The notes beneath the pieces were generated by a model. The model had not been told where the DNA came from, made no database searches, and saw only the letters and a program-made list of their open reading frames with translations. DNA of 64,000 nt from JBEOJY01 sp040275305. GTDB lineage: Bacteria; Pseudomonadota; Alphaproteobacteria; UBA9219. Within the stretch, counting starts at the first letter, position 1. Every line of letters starts with the position of its first letter. The stretch covers positions 1-64,000 of the forward strand of contig JBEOJY010000022.1 in assembly GCA_040275305.1 (NCBI GenBank), read 5' to 3'. A program made the position numbers and the translations under genes. Shown here piece by piece: positions 1 to 9,281 of the stretch.

Positions 1-282
1 ACGGTCCGGTTCCCTGTCTGCCCCGGCCCCCGCTTAGGGTGGCCTACCCGCCTTCAAGACTTTCCGGTTTTCCCCCACTTACCGCGCGGACCATGGGACT
101 TTCGGCCTTGTCGACACTCCTTCAAATTTTTCAATCTCAAGAAGTGGGATATCTATACCATTGGTGGGATTATTGCGTCAACAGGTATTTTGGGATTTTT
201 CTAACTATTTTGAGGCCGCGTGTCATGCGCATGCGCTTTGGGTTGCGGATTGGCAGCTCCCAAAGTTGTTGGGTTGCGCGAT

Positions 283-334
283 AAGAACGGCTTGATTTCC
301 TCCTCGCAAGGGGGGAGGAAATCAAGCCGTTCTT
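283..334. repeat. perfect 21-bp inverted repeat
   Basis: Arms 283-303 and 314-334 are exact reverse complements of each other, with a 10-base loop. No T-run follows on either strand, so it does not look like a standard intrinsic terminator. The sequence does not match the other repeats in the window. Confidence 0.8.
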
Positions 335-564
335 GCTGAAAAAAATTTCCTGATTTTCGAAACGGGATTGGGGGTTGTGCTTTGTTTCGGCTCCATCCAT
401 CACAACGCAATAAAGTTGCGATGGAAACCTTCCTTAAAATCGGACGGTTTTTGGGAACGGATTCAAGGCGCAAGCATACTGTCCACAGCCTCAGCCTCAG
501 GTCGTTTCGAAGGGGGGTTGATGGGTGACAAAATGCCAAGATGTGGTATGGTGTGAGCATCTGG

Positions 565-580
565 TTTCTATATCTTGTGG
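565..580 (+). promoter_or_regulatory. candidate NrdR box upstream of nrdA
   Basis: The 16-mer contains CTATATCTTGTG and resembles the NrdR consensus (acaCTATATcTaGTGt, recalled from memory). It lies about 180 bases before the ribonucleotide reductase start, where such a repressor site would be expected. NrdR usually binds paired boxes about 31 bp apart. I do not see a good second box, so this is tentative. Confidence 0.35.
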
Positions 581-761
581 ATACAAGGTTGGCTGTAAGT
601 CGGCTCTTTCACGGCCTCAGGGTGTAGGATATCAGGTTCTCCGGTCGCGTCTTTCCGACTCCTTTTATCCTGTTTTTCCTCCACAGGGCAGGATAGGTGT
701 CGCGACTCTGTTTTGTCCGTTTTTGCGCATGTCCGCATGCGCAATCAGCAACGTCTAGATA

Positions 762-2660
762 ATGGGGCCATCCATGGGATCTCTTGCCTTCGCCGAAGCG
801 CCTTTGTTCGATGTCAAGCAAGTGGAGCGAGGCCCACAAGTCGTCGTGGATGTTGAGCGCGACGCTTATATGACGCGCTTTGGCATTGCGACGCTTGAAG
901 ATCGTTACCTTCTGCCCGGCGAAGGGCCGCAGGATATGTTCGCGCGCGTGGCGATGACATATGCCGATGACACGGACCACGCTCAACGGCTTTATGACTA
1001 CATCAGCAAGCTGTGGTTCATGCCCGCCACTCCTGTGCTCAGCAACGGCGGCGCCAAGCGCGGCTTGCCGATTTCTTGCTTCCTTAATGAGTGCACGGAC
1101 AGCCTTAACGGGATCGTCGATTTGTGGAACGAGAATGTTTGGCTTGCCGCTTTGGGCGGCGGGATCGGTTCGTGCTGGAGTAATTTGCGCTCAATCGGCG
1201 AACCCGTAGGACGCAACGGGAAGACTTCTGGAATCCTGCCGTTTATTCGCGTACAGGATAGCTTAACGCTCGCGATCAGCCAAGGGAGCCTAAGGCGCGG
1301 GTCGGCGGCGTGTTATTTGCATGTTAGCCACCCGGAGATCGAAGAATTCATCGAAATGCGCCGTCCCACCGGCGGCGATGTCAACCGCAAGGCGCTTAAC
1401 CTGCATCATGGCGTGGTTATTCCCGACGCTTTCATGCGCGCGGTCGAGAACGACGAGGAGTGGGCGCTTACCAGCCCGAAGGACGGCGCGATTATTCACC
1501 GGATCAGCGCACGGTCATTATGGATTCGCATTCTTACCTCTCGGATCGAGACGGGCGAGCCTTATCTTCTGTTCGTCGACAACGTCAATCGGGCGATTCC
1601 TCAGCATCACAAGCTGGCGGGGCTTACCGTCAAGATGTCTAACCTGTGCTGCGAGATCACTTTGCCGACGGGGATCGACAAGGACGGCCATGCGCGGACG
1701 GCGGTTTGCTGTCTGTCGTCGCTGAACCTCGAAAAGTATCTGGAATGGGAAAGCCATCCGACTCTCATCGAGGATTGCTTGAGGTTTCTAGACAATATCC
1801 TTGAGGATTTCATTCGCCGCGCGCCGGATTCGATGGCGCGGGCCAAATATTCCGCAATGCGCGAACGTTCGGTTGGACTCGGCGTCATGGGGATGCATTC
1901 GTTTTTCCAGAGCCAGAATGTGCCGATCGAAAGCGTGATGGCAAAGGTTTGGAACAAGCGCATGTTCAAACACGTCAAGGCGCAGGCCGACGCGGCTTCG
2001 GTGAAGCTGGGGCGCGAGCGCGGTCCCTGCCCCGACGCTGCGGAGTACGGCATTCTCGAGCGTTTTTCCAACAAGATCGCCATCGCGCCGACGGCTTCCA
2101 TTTCCATTATCTGCGGCGGAACCAGCCCCGGCATCGAGCCGATCGCCGCCAACAGCTTCACGCACAAGACCCTGTCGGGCAGCTTCGGCGTGCGCAACAA
2201 ATACTTGCTGCAAGCGCTTGAGAAATACGGTCAAAACAACGAAGACACGTGGAGCAGCATCACGACGCATGAAGGCTCGGTGCAGCATCTCGATTTCCTC
2301 AGCGAGGATGAAAAGATGGTGTTCAAGACCGCGTTCGAGTTGGATCAACGCTGGCTCATCGAACTGGCGGCGGATCGCGCGCCGTATATTTGTCAGGCGC
2401 AAAGTTTGAATTTGTTCCTGCCCGCCGACGCGCATAAGCGCGACTTGCACAAGCTGCATTTCTCGGCGTGGAAGAGGGGCGTGAAGAGCCTTTACTATTG
2501 TCGGTCGAAGTCGCTGCAACGCGCGGAAACCGCGCATGGCGCGGCGGATAGAGCTAAGGCCGCACAGAACGATGACGGCCCCTCTCAGGCCGCGCAGAAT
2601 GCGGTTGCTTCGCAGGATTCTGAGGCGAACAAGTTTGAGGAATGTCTGGCGTGCCAGTAA
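762..2660 (+). CDS. nrdA: ribonucleoside-diphosphate reductase, alpha chain (class I)
   Basis: This catalytic subunit reduces ribonucleoside diphosphates to deoxy forms in the cytoplasm and needs a radical-generating beta subunit. Visible landmarks are Cys106 in the LPISCF segment, the active-site trio Asn294-Cys296-Glu298 (SNLCCE), Cys316 before LSSLNL, the radical-transfer Tyr pair in SLYYC, and a C-terminal CLACQ redox tail. At 632 residues it starts almost directly at the catalytic domain and lacks the N-terminal ATP cone of the 761-residue E. coli protein. An in-frame ATG at 774 is an alternative start. No beta subunit gene (nrdB) follows; the next 450 bases are repeats. Confidence 0.93.
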   Translation: MGPSMGSLAFAEAPLFDVKQVERGPQVVVDVERDAYMTRFGIATLEDRYLLPGEGPQDMFARVAMTYADDTDHAQRLYDYISKLWFMPATPVLSNGGAKRGLPISCFLNECTDSLNGIVDLWNENVWLAALGGGIGSCWSNLRSIGEPVGRNGKTSGILPFIRVQDSLTLAISQGSLRRGSAACYLHVSHPEIEEFIEMRRPTGGDVNRKALNLHHGVVIPDAFMRAVENDEEWALTSPKDGAIIHRISARSLWIRILTSRIETGEPYLLFVDNVNRAIPQHHKLAGLTVKMSNLCCEITLPTGIDKDGHARTAVCCLSSLNLEKYLEWESHPTLIEDCLRFLDNILEDFIRRAPDSMARAKYSAMRERSVGLGVMGMHSFFQSQNVPIESVMAKVWNKRMFKHVKAQADAASVKLGRERGPCPDAAEYGILERFSNKIAIAPTASISIICGGTSPGIEPIAANSFTHKTLSGSFGVRNKYLLQALEKYGQNNEDTWSSITTHEGSVQHLDFLSEDEKMVFKTAFELDQRWLIELAADRAPYICQAQSLNLFLPADAHKRDLHKLHFSAWKRGVKSLYYCRSKSLQRAETAHGAADRAKAAQNDDGPSQAAQNAVASQDSEANKFEECLACQ

Positions 2661-2695
2661 TCAAAAGTCGCAGAACGACGCAGGGCAATGCCTAT

Positions 2696-2942
2696 GTAAC
2701 TTCCAAGCTATTCTCAGAAGGAATAGGGACAACAGCCGCAAGAAGGACCGTCATCGCGAGCCCCCCCCCTTGGGGGCGACCTGTCCGCCATAGTTGCGTA
2801 GCAACGACGGCGGAAGCGATCCAGAGCCACAAGAAACAGCGCTTGAAGACTCTGGATTGCCACGTCGCCTGCGGCTCCTCGCAAGGACAGCCCTTTCCAC
2901 AAAGATGGTTCTCGTAGTCCCTATATAGGACTTGGGAGTTAC
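2696..2942. repeat. TIR element, family B copy 1
   Basis: About 247 bp, bounded by GTAACTTCCAAG on the left and CTTGGGAGTTAC on the right, which are near-perfect inverted repeats. Further in, an AATAGGGAC motif and its complement extend the terminal repeats. Inside, 2749-2886 hold a palindromic core that opens with CGTCATCGCGAG. The same core occurs in other elements of this window. Short ORFs through it are spurious. Confidence 0.75.
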
Positions 2943-2959
2943 GTTTTTGCCTTGTTTTA

Positions 2960-3047
2960 ACATCTGGAGATGGATGCCCGCCTTCGCGGGCATGTCGCTT
3001 GCGGTAACAACGAATCTTGTTCTGAAACAATGTGTTATAGTGTAGGG
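2960..3047. repeat. hairpin core plus right end of a family C element
   Basis: Bases 2972-2993 form a GC-rich hairpin (GCCCGCCTTCGCGGGC). They are followed at about 3007-3047 by a sequence matching the right end of the family C element at 56628-56879 (AACGAATCTTGTT, CAATG, GTGTAGGG). No family C left end was found nearby, so this copy looks truncated or composite. Confidence 0.6.
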
Positions 3048-3110
3048 TAGTGTGCGCAGTGAGTGTCATTGCATGATATTTCAGGCGAGCTTTCTTGCGG
3101 TTGAGGTTTT

Positions 3111-3824
3111 ATGGAACAGGGTTCATTGGCTTGTTTGTTTTCAAAGACAGGGCAAGAGGCTGACTACACAAAATGGTGGATTGAGCAAACCACGTATCGC
3201 AAAGACGAAATGCTGGACACGCAGGGATTCAATATTTTCGTCCCAGCAAAGGTTTTTGCTCCCGACCCGCGCGTGACACGCTCCGTTTCCCTGTTCATGG
3301 AAAACGCCAAAGATATGACCGGAATGCGGGTTCTCGATATCGGGACCGGGACAGGGATTCTGGCCTTGCACGCCGTGTGGGAAGGCGCTCGCGAGGTTGT
3401 GGCTACAGAGATAGATCAGGCCGCACTGGCGGCTGCCCGAAGAAATTTCTCAGCATATGCAGTTGGAGATAAGGTCAAGCTAGTCGAGCAAGGGGTTCTG
3501 GATTGCTCATGGGGTCGCTTCGACAGGATTATGATGAACATCATATTCTCAACACCGCAGTTAACGCAGGAGCAAACCTCCGCGCTGGCTCAGAGCACGC
3601 TTTCTATTCATCGCGACTTGTTCACAAAGCTCGACGTCCTGATGACCGCAACAGGAAAATGCTGCTTAGGATTTGCTTCCTTCGGCGACATTGAGGGGTT
3701 GGAAAAGGAACTCGTAAACTTGCAGTCCCGCCTTCCCGTGGCGCTGACATGCAAATCCGAGAGGCGTTTTGACGTAAACTGGTATTATCTTGAGTTGAGC
3801 CGTCCGCCCACTTTGTCTCTTTGA
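3111..3824 (+). CDS. class I SAM-dependent methyltransferase
   Basis: This 237-residue protein carries the glycine-rich SAM-binding motif I (LDIGTGTGIL, residues 75-84) and the acidic end of strand 2 (VVATEID, about 97-103). The segment MMNIIFSTPQ sits where N6/amide methyltransferases such as PrmA or PrmC carry NPPY, but it is not a true NPPY. The start follows a GAGG ribosome site. It stands alone between two repeat-rich gaps. The substrate cannot be told; protein or small-molecule methylation are both possible. Confidence 0.75.
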   Translation: MEQGSLACLFSKTGQEADYTKWWIEQTTYRKDEMLDTQGFNIFVPAKVFAPDPRVTRSVSLFMENAKDMTGMRVLDIGTGTGILALHAVWEGAREVVATEIDQAALAAARRNFSAYAVGDKVKLVEQGVLDCSWGRFDRIMMNIIFSTPQLTQEQTSALAQSTLSIHRDLFTKLDVLMTATGKCCLGFASFGDIEGLEKELVNLQSRLPVALTCKSERRFDVNWYYLELSRPPTLSL

Positions 3825-3874
3825 TCGCTGGCACTATAGTCGTTTCAGTATATTCTCAGACATCCCGCAATCGT

Positions 3875-3962
3875 CGTCATCGCGAGCGCAGCGACGCGAT
3901 CCAGAGTCGGAAGCGTTGTCCGGTGTGGTTCTGGATTGCGTCGTCGCTACGCTCCTCGCTGG
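3875..3962. repeat. CGTCATCGCGAG palindromic core
   Basis: A single core unit of the dispersed palindrome. It opens with CGTCATCGCGAG and continues with GCGATCCAGAGTC; its right half is the near-inverse (TCTGGATTGCGTCGTCGC). It lies in the gap between the methyltransferase and the prepilin gene. Confidence 0.65.
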
Positions 3963-4076
3963 CAGGGGGACTCCCTATTCTGTCAGCGAATTGTCTAACT
4001 TATACAGCAATGACGTGCTTATCGTCCGCCCCTACATAATCTGAAGCAACTATAGAATGTCGCGCTACGTCTGGCG

Positions 4077-4799
4077 TCAGTTCGTCGGCAGCATCATGCG
4101 GTAGACGAAGGTCACGTGCGCGGGCTTCGTCTTGCCGCATTCGGCGTTAAGATTCTCGGCCTTTATGGGTTGCATATTGGTCGCTTTCCCTAACTTGCAG
4201 CCGTTTCCGGTGCTGAGATTGCAGCCGTTGATGTTGACTTCGATCAGTCCCGGCGGTCCCAGCGTACTGGAAATTTTATTGGCAAGCGCGATGCACGAGC
4301 CCATGTTGAGGCCGAGCAGCGTGACGCCAAAGAATTGGTAGGGAAGAGTTCCGGCTGGTTTTCCTTTATAGCAAGGGTCGCTTGTGTTTCCGAGTTCCCA
4401 GCCGCATACATGCAACGTGCCGTCCGGAACCTTGTTGTTTCCTTCATAGCTTCCCCATGGCGTGTCGGCAATGCAGGTCCCCACCTTGCAATCATCAGGA
4501 TTGCGCAAGAGATTCCCTGGAATGACATGGCTCTTCAGTAAATTGTGTGTCGTTGTCACATAGGATTCCCCTATCGGTATGCCGTCACGGCCTGCATAAA
4601 AGGCGCGCGTATCGCGGACGATTCCGGCAATGGCTTCCTCGGCCTGCTCGCGGCGCGTTTGTTCCCAGCCTTGCGAGACCATCGACCATACGCCGTAGGT
4701 GACTACGCCCATGATGCCGAGCACGATCGCAATCTCGGCAAGACTGATGCCGTATTGTTTCCAGAGAGAACGCCGGGCAAACTTCTTTTTCGTGAACAT
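4077..4799 (-). CDS. type IV prepilin-like protein
   Basis: This is a pilin- or pseudopilin-class protein, expected to be processed by a prepilin peptidase and anchored by its N-terminal helix. From the ATG at 4799 a basic 17-residue leader ends in Gly and is followed by ISLAE, the classic cleavage site with Glu at +5. A hydrophobic helix (IAIVLGIMGVVTYGVW) comes next. The rest is a Cys-containing globular domain of about 190 residues, similar in plan to PilS/PilV-type pilins. An earlier ATG at 4838 would give a 30-residue leader. No other pilus or secretion gene is in the window, so its machinery must lie elsewhere. Confidence 0.7.
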   Translation of the reverse strand: MFTKKKFARRSLWKQYGISLAEIAIVLGIMGVVTYGVWSMVSQGWEQTRREQAEEAIAGIVRDTRAFYAGRDGIPIGESYVTTTHNLLKSHVIPGNLLRNPDDCKVGTCIADTPWGSYEGNNKVPDGTLHVCGWELGNTSDPCYKGKPAGTLPYQFFGVTLLGLNMGSCIALANKISSTLGPPGLIEVNINGCNLSTGNGCKLGKATNMQPIKAENLNAECGKTKPAHVTFVYRMMLPTN

Positions 4800-4882
4800 T
4801 AGTGTCACCGTTGGGAATGGGGCGCGCGAATCGCGCATATGCGCTTATCTTTCCCCCTCTTGAAGCTTCGCGCAAGCCTGTA

Positions 4883-5999
4883 TCAGGCGTTATCGCTACT
4901 GCCTTTGATGCGTCGCGCGAGAGAGGCTTGCAGGAACATGTCGAGGTCGCCGTCGAGGACTTTTTGAATCTGGCTGGTTTCCGTGTCGGTGCGCAGGTCC
5001 TTGACCATTTGATAGGGCTGCATGACGTAGGAACGGATCTGGTGGCCCCAAGCGATGTCGGTTTTTTGCGCTTCCAGCGCCGCCGCAGCGTCTTCGCGTT
5101 TTTTCAGTTCGCGCTCGTAGAGCCGAGCGCGCAGCATGTCCATTGCCTTTGCGCGGTTCTTGTGCTGCGAGCGTTCCTGCTGGCACGCGACGACGATGCC
5201 GCTTGGCATGTGCGTGATCCGGATCGCGCTTTCAGTTTTGTTGACGTGCTGGCCGCCTGCGCCGGAAGAACGATACGTATCGATCTTGAGGTCTTTTTCG
5301 TTGATTTCGATCGGGATGGACTCGTCCACCACGGGAGTCACGGCGACGCTCGCGAAGCTGGTGTGGCGGCGCGCGTTGGAGTCGAAGGGGCTGATGCGCA
5401 CGAGGCGGTGCACGCCCGCCTCCGTCTTCAGCCAGCCATAGGCGTTTATGCCGCAGATCTGGATCGTGGCGGATTTCAGGCCCGCTTCTTCTCCCGCCGA
5501 CTCTTCGAGCATTTCGATTTTACAGTTGTGGCGTTCGGCCCAGCGCGCGTACATGCGCAGCAGCATTTGGGCCCAGTCCTGCGCCTCGGTGCCGCCCGCG
5601 CCCGCATTGACTTCGAGATAACAATCGTTGTGGTCGGCTTCTCCCGACAGCAAGCTTTCCAATTCGCGCTGCGCCGCCGTCTCTTTCAGCGCGAAGAGCG
5701 CTCGCTCGGCTTCGCCTGCCACGGCTTGATCGTTCTCGGATTCGGCGAGGGCCAGCATGTCGAGATTGTCGCGCAGGCCGTTCTCAAGTTCCCGGTAACC
5801 GCGCACGGACTGGTCCAGATGCGTACGTTCACGCATGATCGCTTGCGCTTTCGCGGAGTCGTTCCAGAGGTTGAGGTCTTCGGACAGCGCGTTCAGTTCG
5901 TCGAGACGCGCGAGAGCCTTGTCGAGGTCAAAGATGCCTCCTGAGCAGATCCAGCGATTTCTCGATGTCCGCTCGTGCTGACTGGATTTCGGCGCGCAT
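4883..5999 (-). CDS. prfB: peptide chain release factor 2, made by +1 frameshift
   Basis: RF2 ends translation at UGA and UAA codons. The coding sequence is in two frames: codons 1-23 run from 5999 to 5931, an in-frame TGA occupies 5930-5928, and the main frame continues at GAC with no base lost except the +1 slip. The joined protein is about 371 residues. The SPF stop-recognition motif falls at residues 203-205 and GGQ at 248-250, within two residues of the E. coli positions as I recall them. An in-frame ATG at 6005 is an alternative start. The 317-residue frame starting at 5836 is only the downstream part. Confidence 0.95.
5927..5945 (-). promoter_or_regulatory. prfB programmed +1 frameshift site
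   Basis: Read on the minus strand, the slip site is CTT TGA C, preceded closely by AGGAGG acting as an internal Shine-Dalgarno sequence. This is the standard autoregulatory arrangement: low RF2 allows slippage past the TGA, high RF2 ends translation there. Confidence 0.93.
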
Positions 6000-6074
6000 T
6001 ATCATACCCTGTTTATGCAGTTTCCTGCGGCGTTTTGGCCTATTTTCGCCGAATTGTAAAGCCTTCTAGCAGGA

Positions 6075-8156
6075 TCAATGGTTGGTCTGGCGGCGCAGGA
6101 AGGCAGGAATGTCCAGAACATCCGAGGATTCGTCCACCGAAGACGGCGCATGATCAACCGATGCGGCGCTGATTCCAGATGGTTCTTTCGGCGCAGTTGC
6201 GTCTCTTGCTCCCGGACTGCCTTCTTCCTCTTCCATGTCGTCTTTGTGCGCGGAGGGTCGCACGAGGCCGAAGCCCGTGATGCGCGTGAACAAGGATTCC
6301 GAGCGGCGCATCCGACGCTGCTCCGAGACGGAGCCTGAGCCTTGCGGCGGCACAGGGGTCAGGCGCAAATCGTAACCGCTGTGGCCGCCTGACGACGCGG
6401 CGGGTGATGGCGCGGACTGGCTGCCCGACGCCGTCATCGGCGAGATTCTGGTCGGCGGCGGCGGTAGTTGCGTCGCTGGCGCGGAAGCCGTTGCCGCTGT
6501 TGGGGATGCGGCGGAGCGCATGGAAGCCCCTAACGCGCTGCGGCCTAGCGGCGACGCAGACGAAGACTCCAACGCCCCGGACGTCACAGACTCCTGACTC
6601 GCGCGCGACATGCTTCCCAACGTTCTGGGCGTTACCGTTTGCGGGCCTGAAGTCATTCCGGCAGACGCCACCATTTTTTCCGGTTCTTCGCGGTAGTCCG
6701 TTTCTTGCCGCATTCTCGGCTCGGCTGCCCGTTCCTGAACTGCCTGCATCGCTTCCATCGCGGGACGCAGCGATGGCGCTTCAGATTCATGCGGGGATGA
6801 CGCAGGGGGCATGGTGAAGTAGGGCGTTCTGGCGTTCACAGATGGCGTCATAACTTGCGACGTTGGGGGCGGCGATGACGTTGCTGAAGATGTCGCAGTC
6901 GCGGATGGGGATGTCGGCGCGGTTGGTTGCTGCGTCGGAACCGAAGAGGAGAGCGGCGCAGCTGTGTAGGTCGGCGCCGAGGGCCTGAAAGCTGTGGGTA
7001 TGGTCGTCGTCGGAGGCGACGACGAGGTCTGGGGCATTTGAGGCGTTGCGTAGGAGGATCTGTGCGTCGATTCCGTGGCTTGCGGCGGCGCTGCGGAAAC
7101 GGCAGTTGCGCGCGTGGCCACAGGCTCAACGCCCGCGCGCGGGCGCACGGCCATCGCGCCGCTTGTCGTCGTACGTGGGAGCGGAACAACGGACACGTCT
7201 ATGCCGGTCGCTATCACCGAGACGCGGATACGCCCGTCCAAATCCTCGCCCAAGGTCGAGCCAACCTTGATTTGCGCTTCTGGGTCCACTTCTTCGCGGA
7301 TGCGGTTGGCAGCCTGATCGACTTCGAACAGCGTCATATCCATGCCGCCCGTGATGTTGATCAGCACGCCGCGCGCGCCCTTCATCGACACGTCATCCAG
7401 CAGCGGGTTAGAGATTGCGGCTTCGGCGGCGCGGATCGCGCGGTTTTCGCCATCGGATTCGCCGGTTCCCATCATCGCCTTGCCCATTTCGCTCATCACG
7501 GTGCGCACATCGGCAAAGTCGAGATTCATGAAACCCGGCATGACCATAAGGTCGGTGATGCCGCGCACGCCGCAATGGAGGACTTCGTCGGCCATGCGGA
7601 AGGCTTCGGCGAAGGTCGTGCGTTCGTTGGCGATACGGAAAAGATTCTGGTTGGGAATCACGATGAGCGTGTCGACATATTGTTGAAGCTCGGCAATGCC
7701 TTGCTCCGCCTGACGCATGCGGTGCGCCCCTTCGAAATGGAAAGGCTTGGTGACAACGCCGACCGTGAGAATCCCCGACTCCCGCGCCGCGCGCGCGATG
7801 ACAGGGGCCGCGCCTGTGCCTGTGCCGCCCCCCATGCCTGCGGTCAGGAAGACCATGTCTGAACCTTCAAGGCACGACAAGATGTCGGCCAGTTGTTCTT
7901 CGGCTGCCGCGCGGCCCATTTCAGGCTTCGACCCCGCGCCTAGACCGCGCGAGAGATTGACTCCAAGCTGAATCTTGCGCGGCGCAAGCGACATGGCCAG
8001 CGCCTGAGAATCCGTGTTGGCCCCGATAAACTCGCAACCTTCGAGCTTACAACGAATCATGTTGTTGATGGCGTTGCCCCCTGCTCCGCCGATGCCCATG
8101 ACCGTCAAGCACGGACGCAGATTATGTTCAGGATCCGTCATCGACAGGTTCATCAT
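6075..8156 (-). CDS. ftsZ: cell division protein FtsZ with very long linker
   Basis: This tubulin-like GTPase forms the division ring. The start at 8156 is favoured by an AGGAGA ribosome site 9 bases upstream; the longer reading from 8282 has no such support. The polymerising domain covers about residues 15-330, with the GTP-binding loop GMGGGTGTGAAP and the T7-loop region intact. It is followed by about 350 residues rich in Ser, Thr, Pro and Ala, then the conserved tail DIPAFLRRQ that binds FtsA/ZipA-type partners. At 693 residues it is longer than most alphaproteobacterial FtsZ, entirely because of the linker. It lies alone, away from the division cluster at 30-35 kb. Confidence 0.95.
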   Translation of the reverse strand: MMNLSMTDPEHNLRPCLTVMGIGGAGGNAINNMIRCKLEGCEFIGANTDSQALAMSLAPRKIQLGVNLSRGLGAGSKPEMGRAAAEEQLADILSCLEGSDMVFLTAGMGGGTGTGAAPVIARAARESGILTVGVVTKPFHFEGAHRMRQAEQGIAELQQYVDTLIVIPNQNLFRIANERTTFAEAFRMADEVLHCGVRGITDLMVMPGFMNLDFADVRTVMSEMGKAMMGTGESDGENRAIRAAEAAISNPLLDDVSMKGARGVLINITGGMDMTLFEVDQAANRIREEVDPEAQIKVGSTLGEDLDGRIRVSVIATGIDVSVVPLPRTTTSGAMAVRPRAGVEPVATRATAVSAAPPQATESTHRSSYATPQMPQTSSSPPTTTIPTAFRPSAPTYTAAPLSSSVPTQQPTAPTSPSATATSSATSSPPPTSQVMTPSVNARTPYFTMPPASSPHESEAPSLRPAMEAMQAVQERAAEPRMRQETDYREEPEKMVASAGMTSGPQTVTPRTLGSMSRASQESVTSGALESSSASPLGRSALGASMRSAASPTAATASAPATQLPPPPTRISPMTASGSQSAPSPAASSGGHSGYDLRLTPVPPQGSGSVSEQRRMRRSESLFTRITGFGLVRPSAHKDDMEEEEGSPGARDATAPKEPSGISAASVDHAPSSVDESSDVLDIPAFLRRQTNH

Positions 8157-9281
8157 GTTGCCAATTCTCCTTGCGCTCAGGCCTGATTCAATAATTGTGA
8201 AAGTTTGGTGGTTAAATCTTACGCTATGACTTTGATACTGGCTTGATATTCCTTCTCTGGAATGCCCTAAAGCGGCGCACATCGAATCGCACCCCGATCA
8301 AAGCGGTCCTATATCAAACTTTTCCGTCGATTCGCGCAAGAGAAACCGACTGACTCCTTAAGTTTTTCTTGATGTCTTTGAAGCGTGTCTTGCCGGAATT
8401 GCAGATTCTTCATCATCGTTTTTCGTATCGCGAAAAAAATATTTCCTTGGTTTATAATATGCTGAAGAAGACACATCATGCGTTACATGAATTTGTTGTC
8501 CCCCGCTCCGGCACGCAAGCTCCGGCGTGGAACCGTCTCTTATTCTGAACGCATGACGCTTTCGGCCAAGATAAGTTTTGTTATACTCCGTTTCCTTGAA
8601 AACACGCAAAAATGGCTGTCATTCCGCAAAATTTTTTTTCGGATTGCGAAGCAAGCTGATAAGAAAATTTATGCTGAATCCGATGTTTTTCATGGGGTTA
8701 GGACAAGATCGGATTCCGCATCTCCGCTTTCCGACCTTCGGTCGGAAGCTTCGTGCGGAATGACAGCCCTTTTTGCTTTTTCGGGTTTTCAATCGTACAG
8801 AGTATAGTATGGCTGGGATCAGAAATTTGCTAGCTGGAAGCGGGGCATTTTTTGGCGTCTTTCGGCCTTCAGTCCACGGTGGATTTTGACCATGCCACCC
8901 TACAGGCTAACCCTTTGAACATACATGATTAATGTAACCGTCTGCGTCATTCCGGCGAAAGCAGGAATGACGGCCCTTCTTACTGTGGTCATTCTTACGG
9001 AAATTATTGAGAATGATCATAGATGCCACAAAAAACAGCGCCTGTGATTCTGGATCGCCACGTCGCCGCCCGTCTTCGCCCTCCGGGCTACGACGCAGCA
9101 AGTCGGCTCCTCGCGATGAGACGCATACGGTTACTCTTTCCTTACCCTGTCTTGGATCGCGTCACGGCATGGAAGTTACTCTGGAACGACTTGTACGCGC
9201 GCAGGAATGCGGGGTGTAAAGGCGTGGCGATCCTTGAGGGAACCAACTGTCTCCCAAGGTCAAGACATGAAGACAGGCTGG
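8157..9281. other. repeat-rich gap between ftsZ and mrcA
   Basis: This 1.1-kb gap holds the ftsZ upstream region, the family A element at 8582-8806 and further core repeats. Near 8946-8980 is a copy of the ATTCCGGCGAAAGC hairpin repeat. About 9050-9112 carries half of the GGATCGCCACGTCGCC palindrome with an inserted GC-rich hairpin. Nothing in it looks like a gene. Confidence 0.6.
8582..8806. repeat. TIR element, family A copy 1
   Basis: About 225 bp, from TATACTCCG to AGAGTATA, with inverted ends. The body (GTCATTCCGCA, GGACAAGATCGGATTCCGC, GTGCGGAATGACAGCCC) is nearly the same as the copy at 57880-58106. Immediately before it, about 8548-8581 matches the left arm of the family C element in reverse orientation (TTCGGCCAAGATAAG), so two elements abut here. 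Confidence 0.8.

Larger units (their letters stand above)
1..761. other. leader region before nrdA, no gene assigned
   Basis: No convincing gene was found here. The first ~115 bases are GC-rich and can fold: bases 3-8 (ggtccg) pair with 88-93 (cggacc). I could not match this to a known RNA family. The + frame starting at base 1 stays open to a stop at 202-204 and ends in a hydrophobic stretch, so it could be the tail of a gene that begins before the window. Its composition (many Pro, Arg and Trp) argues against this. A long perfect inverted repeat and a candidate NrdR box are listed separately. Confidence 0.4.

Noticed and set aside
1..204. Open frame running in from the left edge
   Set aside because: Pro/Arg/Trp-rich with no recognisable domain; probably an untranslated or structured segment, though a gene tail cannot be excluded.
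2692..3069. 125-residue frame through the repeats after nrdA
   Set aside because: It is translated repeat DNA (peptides such as HAREGGHPS), not a gene; the same holds for frames at 53302-53571 and 56441-56827.
4802..5944. 380-residue + strand frame opposite prfB
   Set aside because: Mirror frame of a GC-rich gene; prfB on the other strand has all RF2 motifs and the frameshift site.
6927..7862. 311-residue + strand frame opposite ftsZ
   Set aside because: Arg/His-rich composition typical of an antisense shadow; ftsZ is certain.
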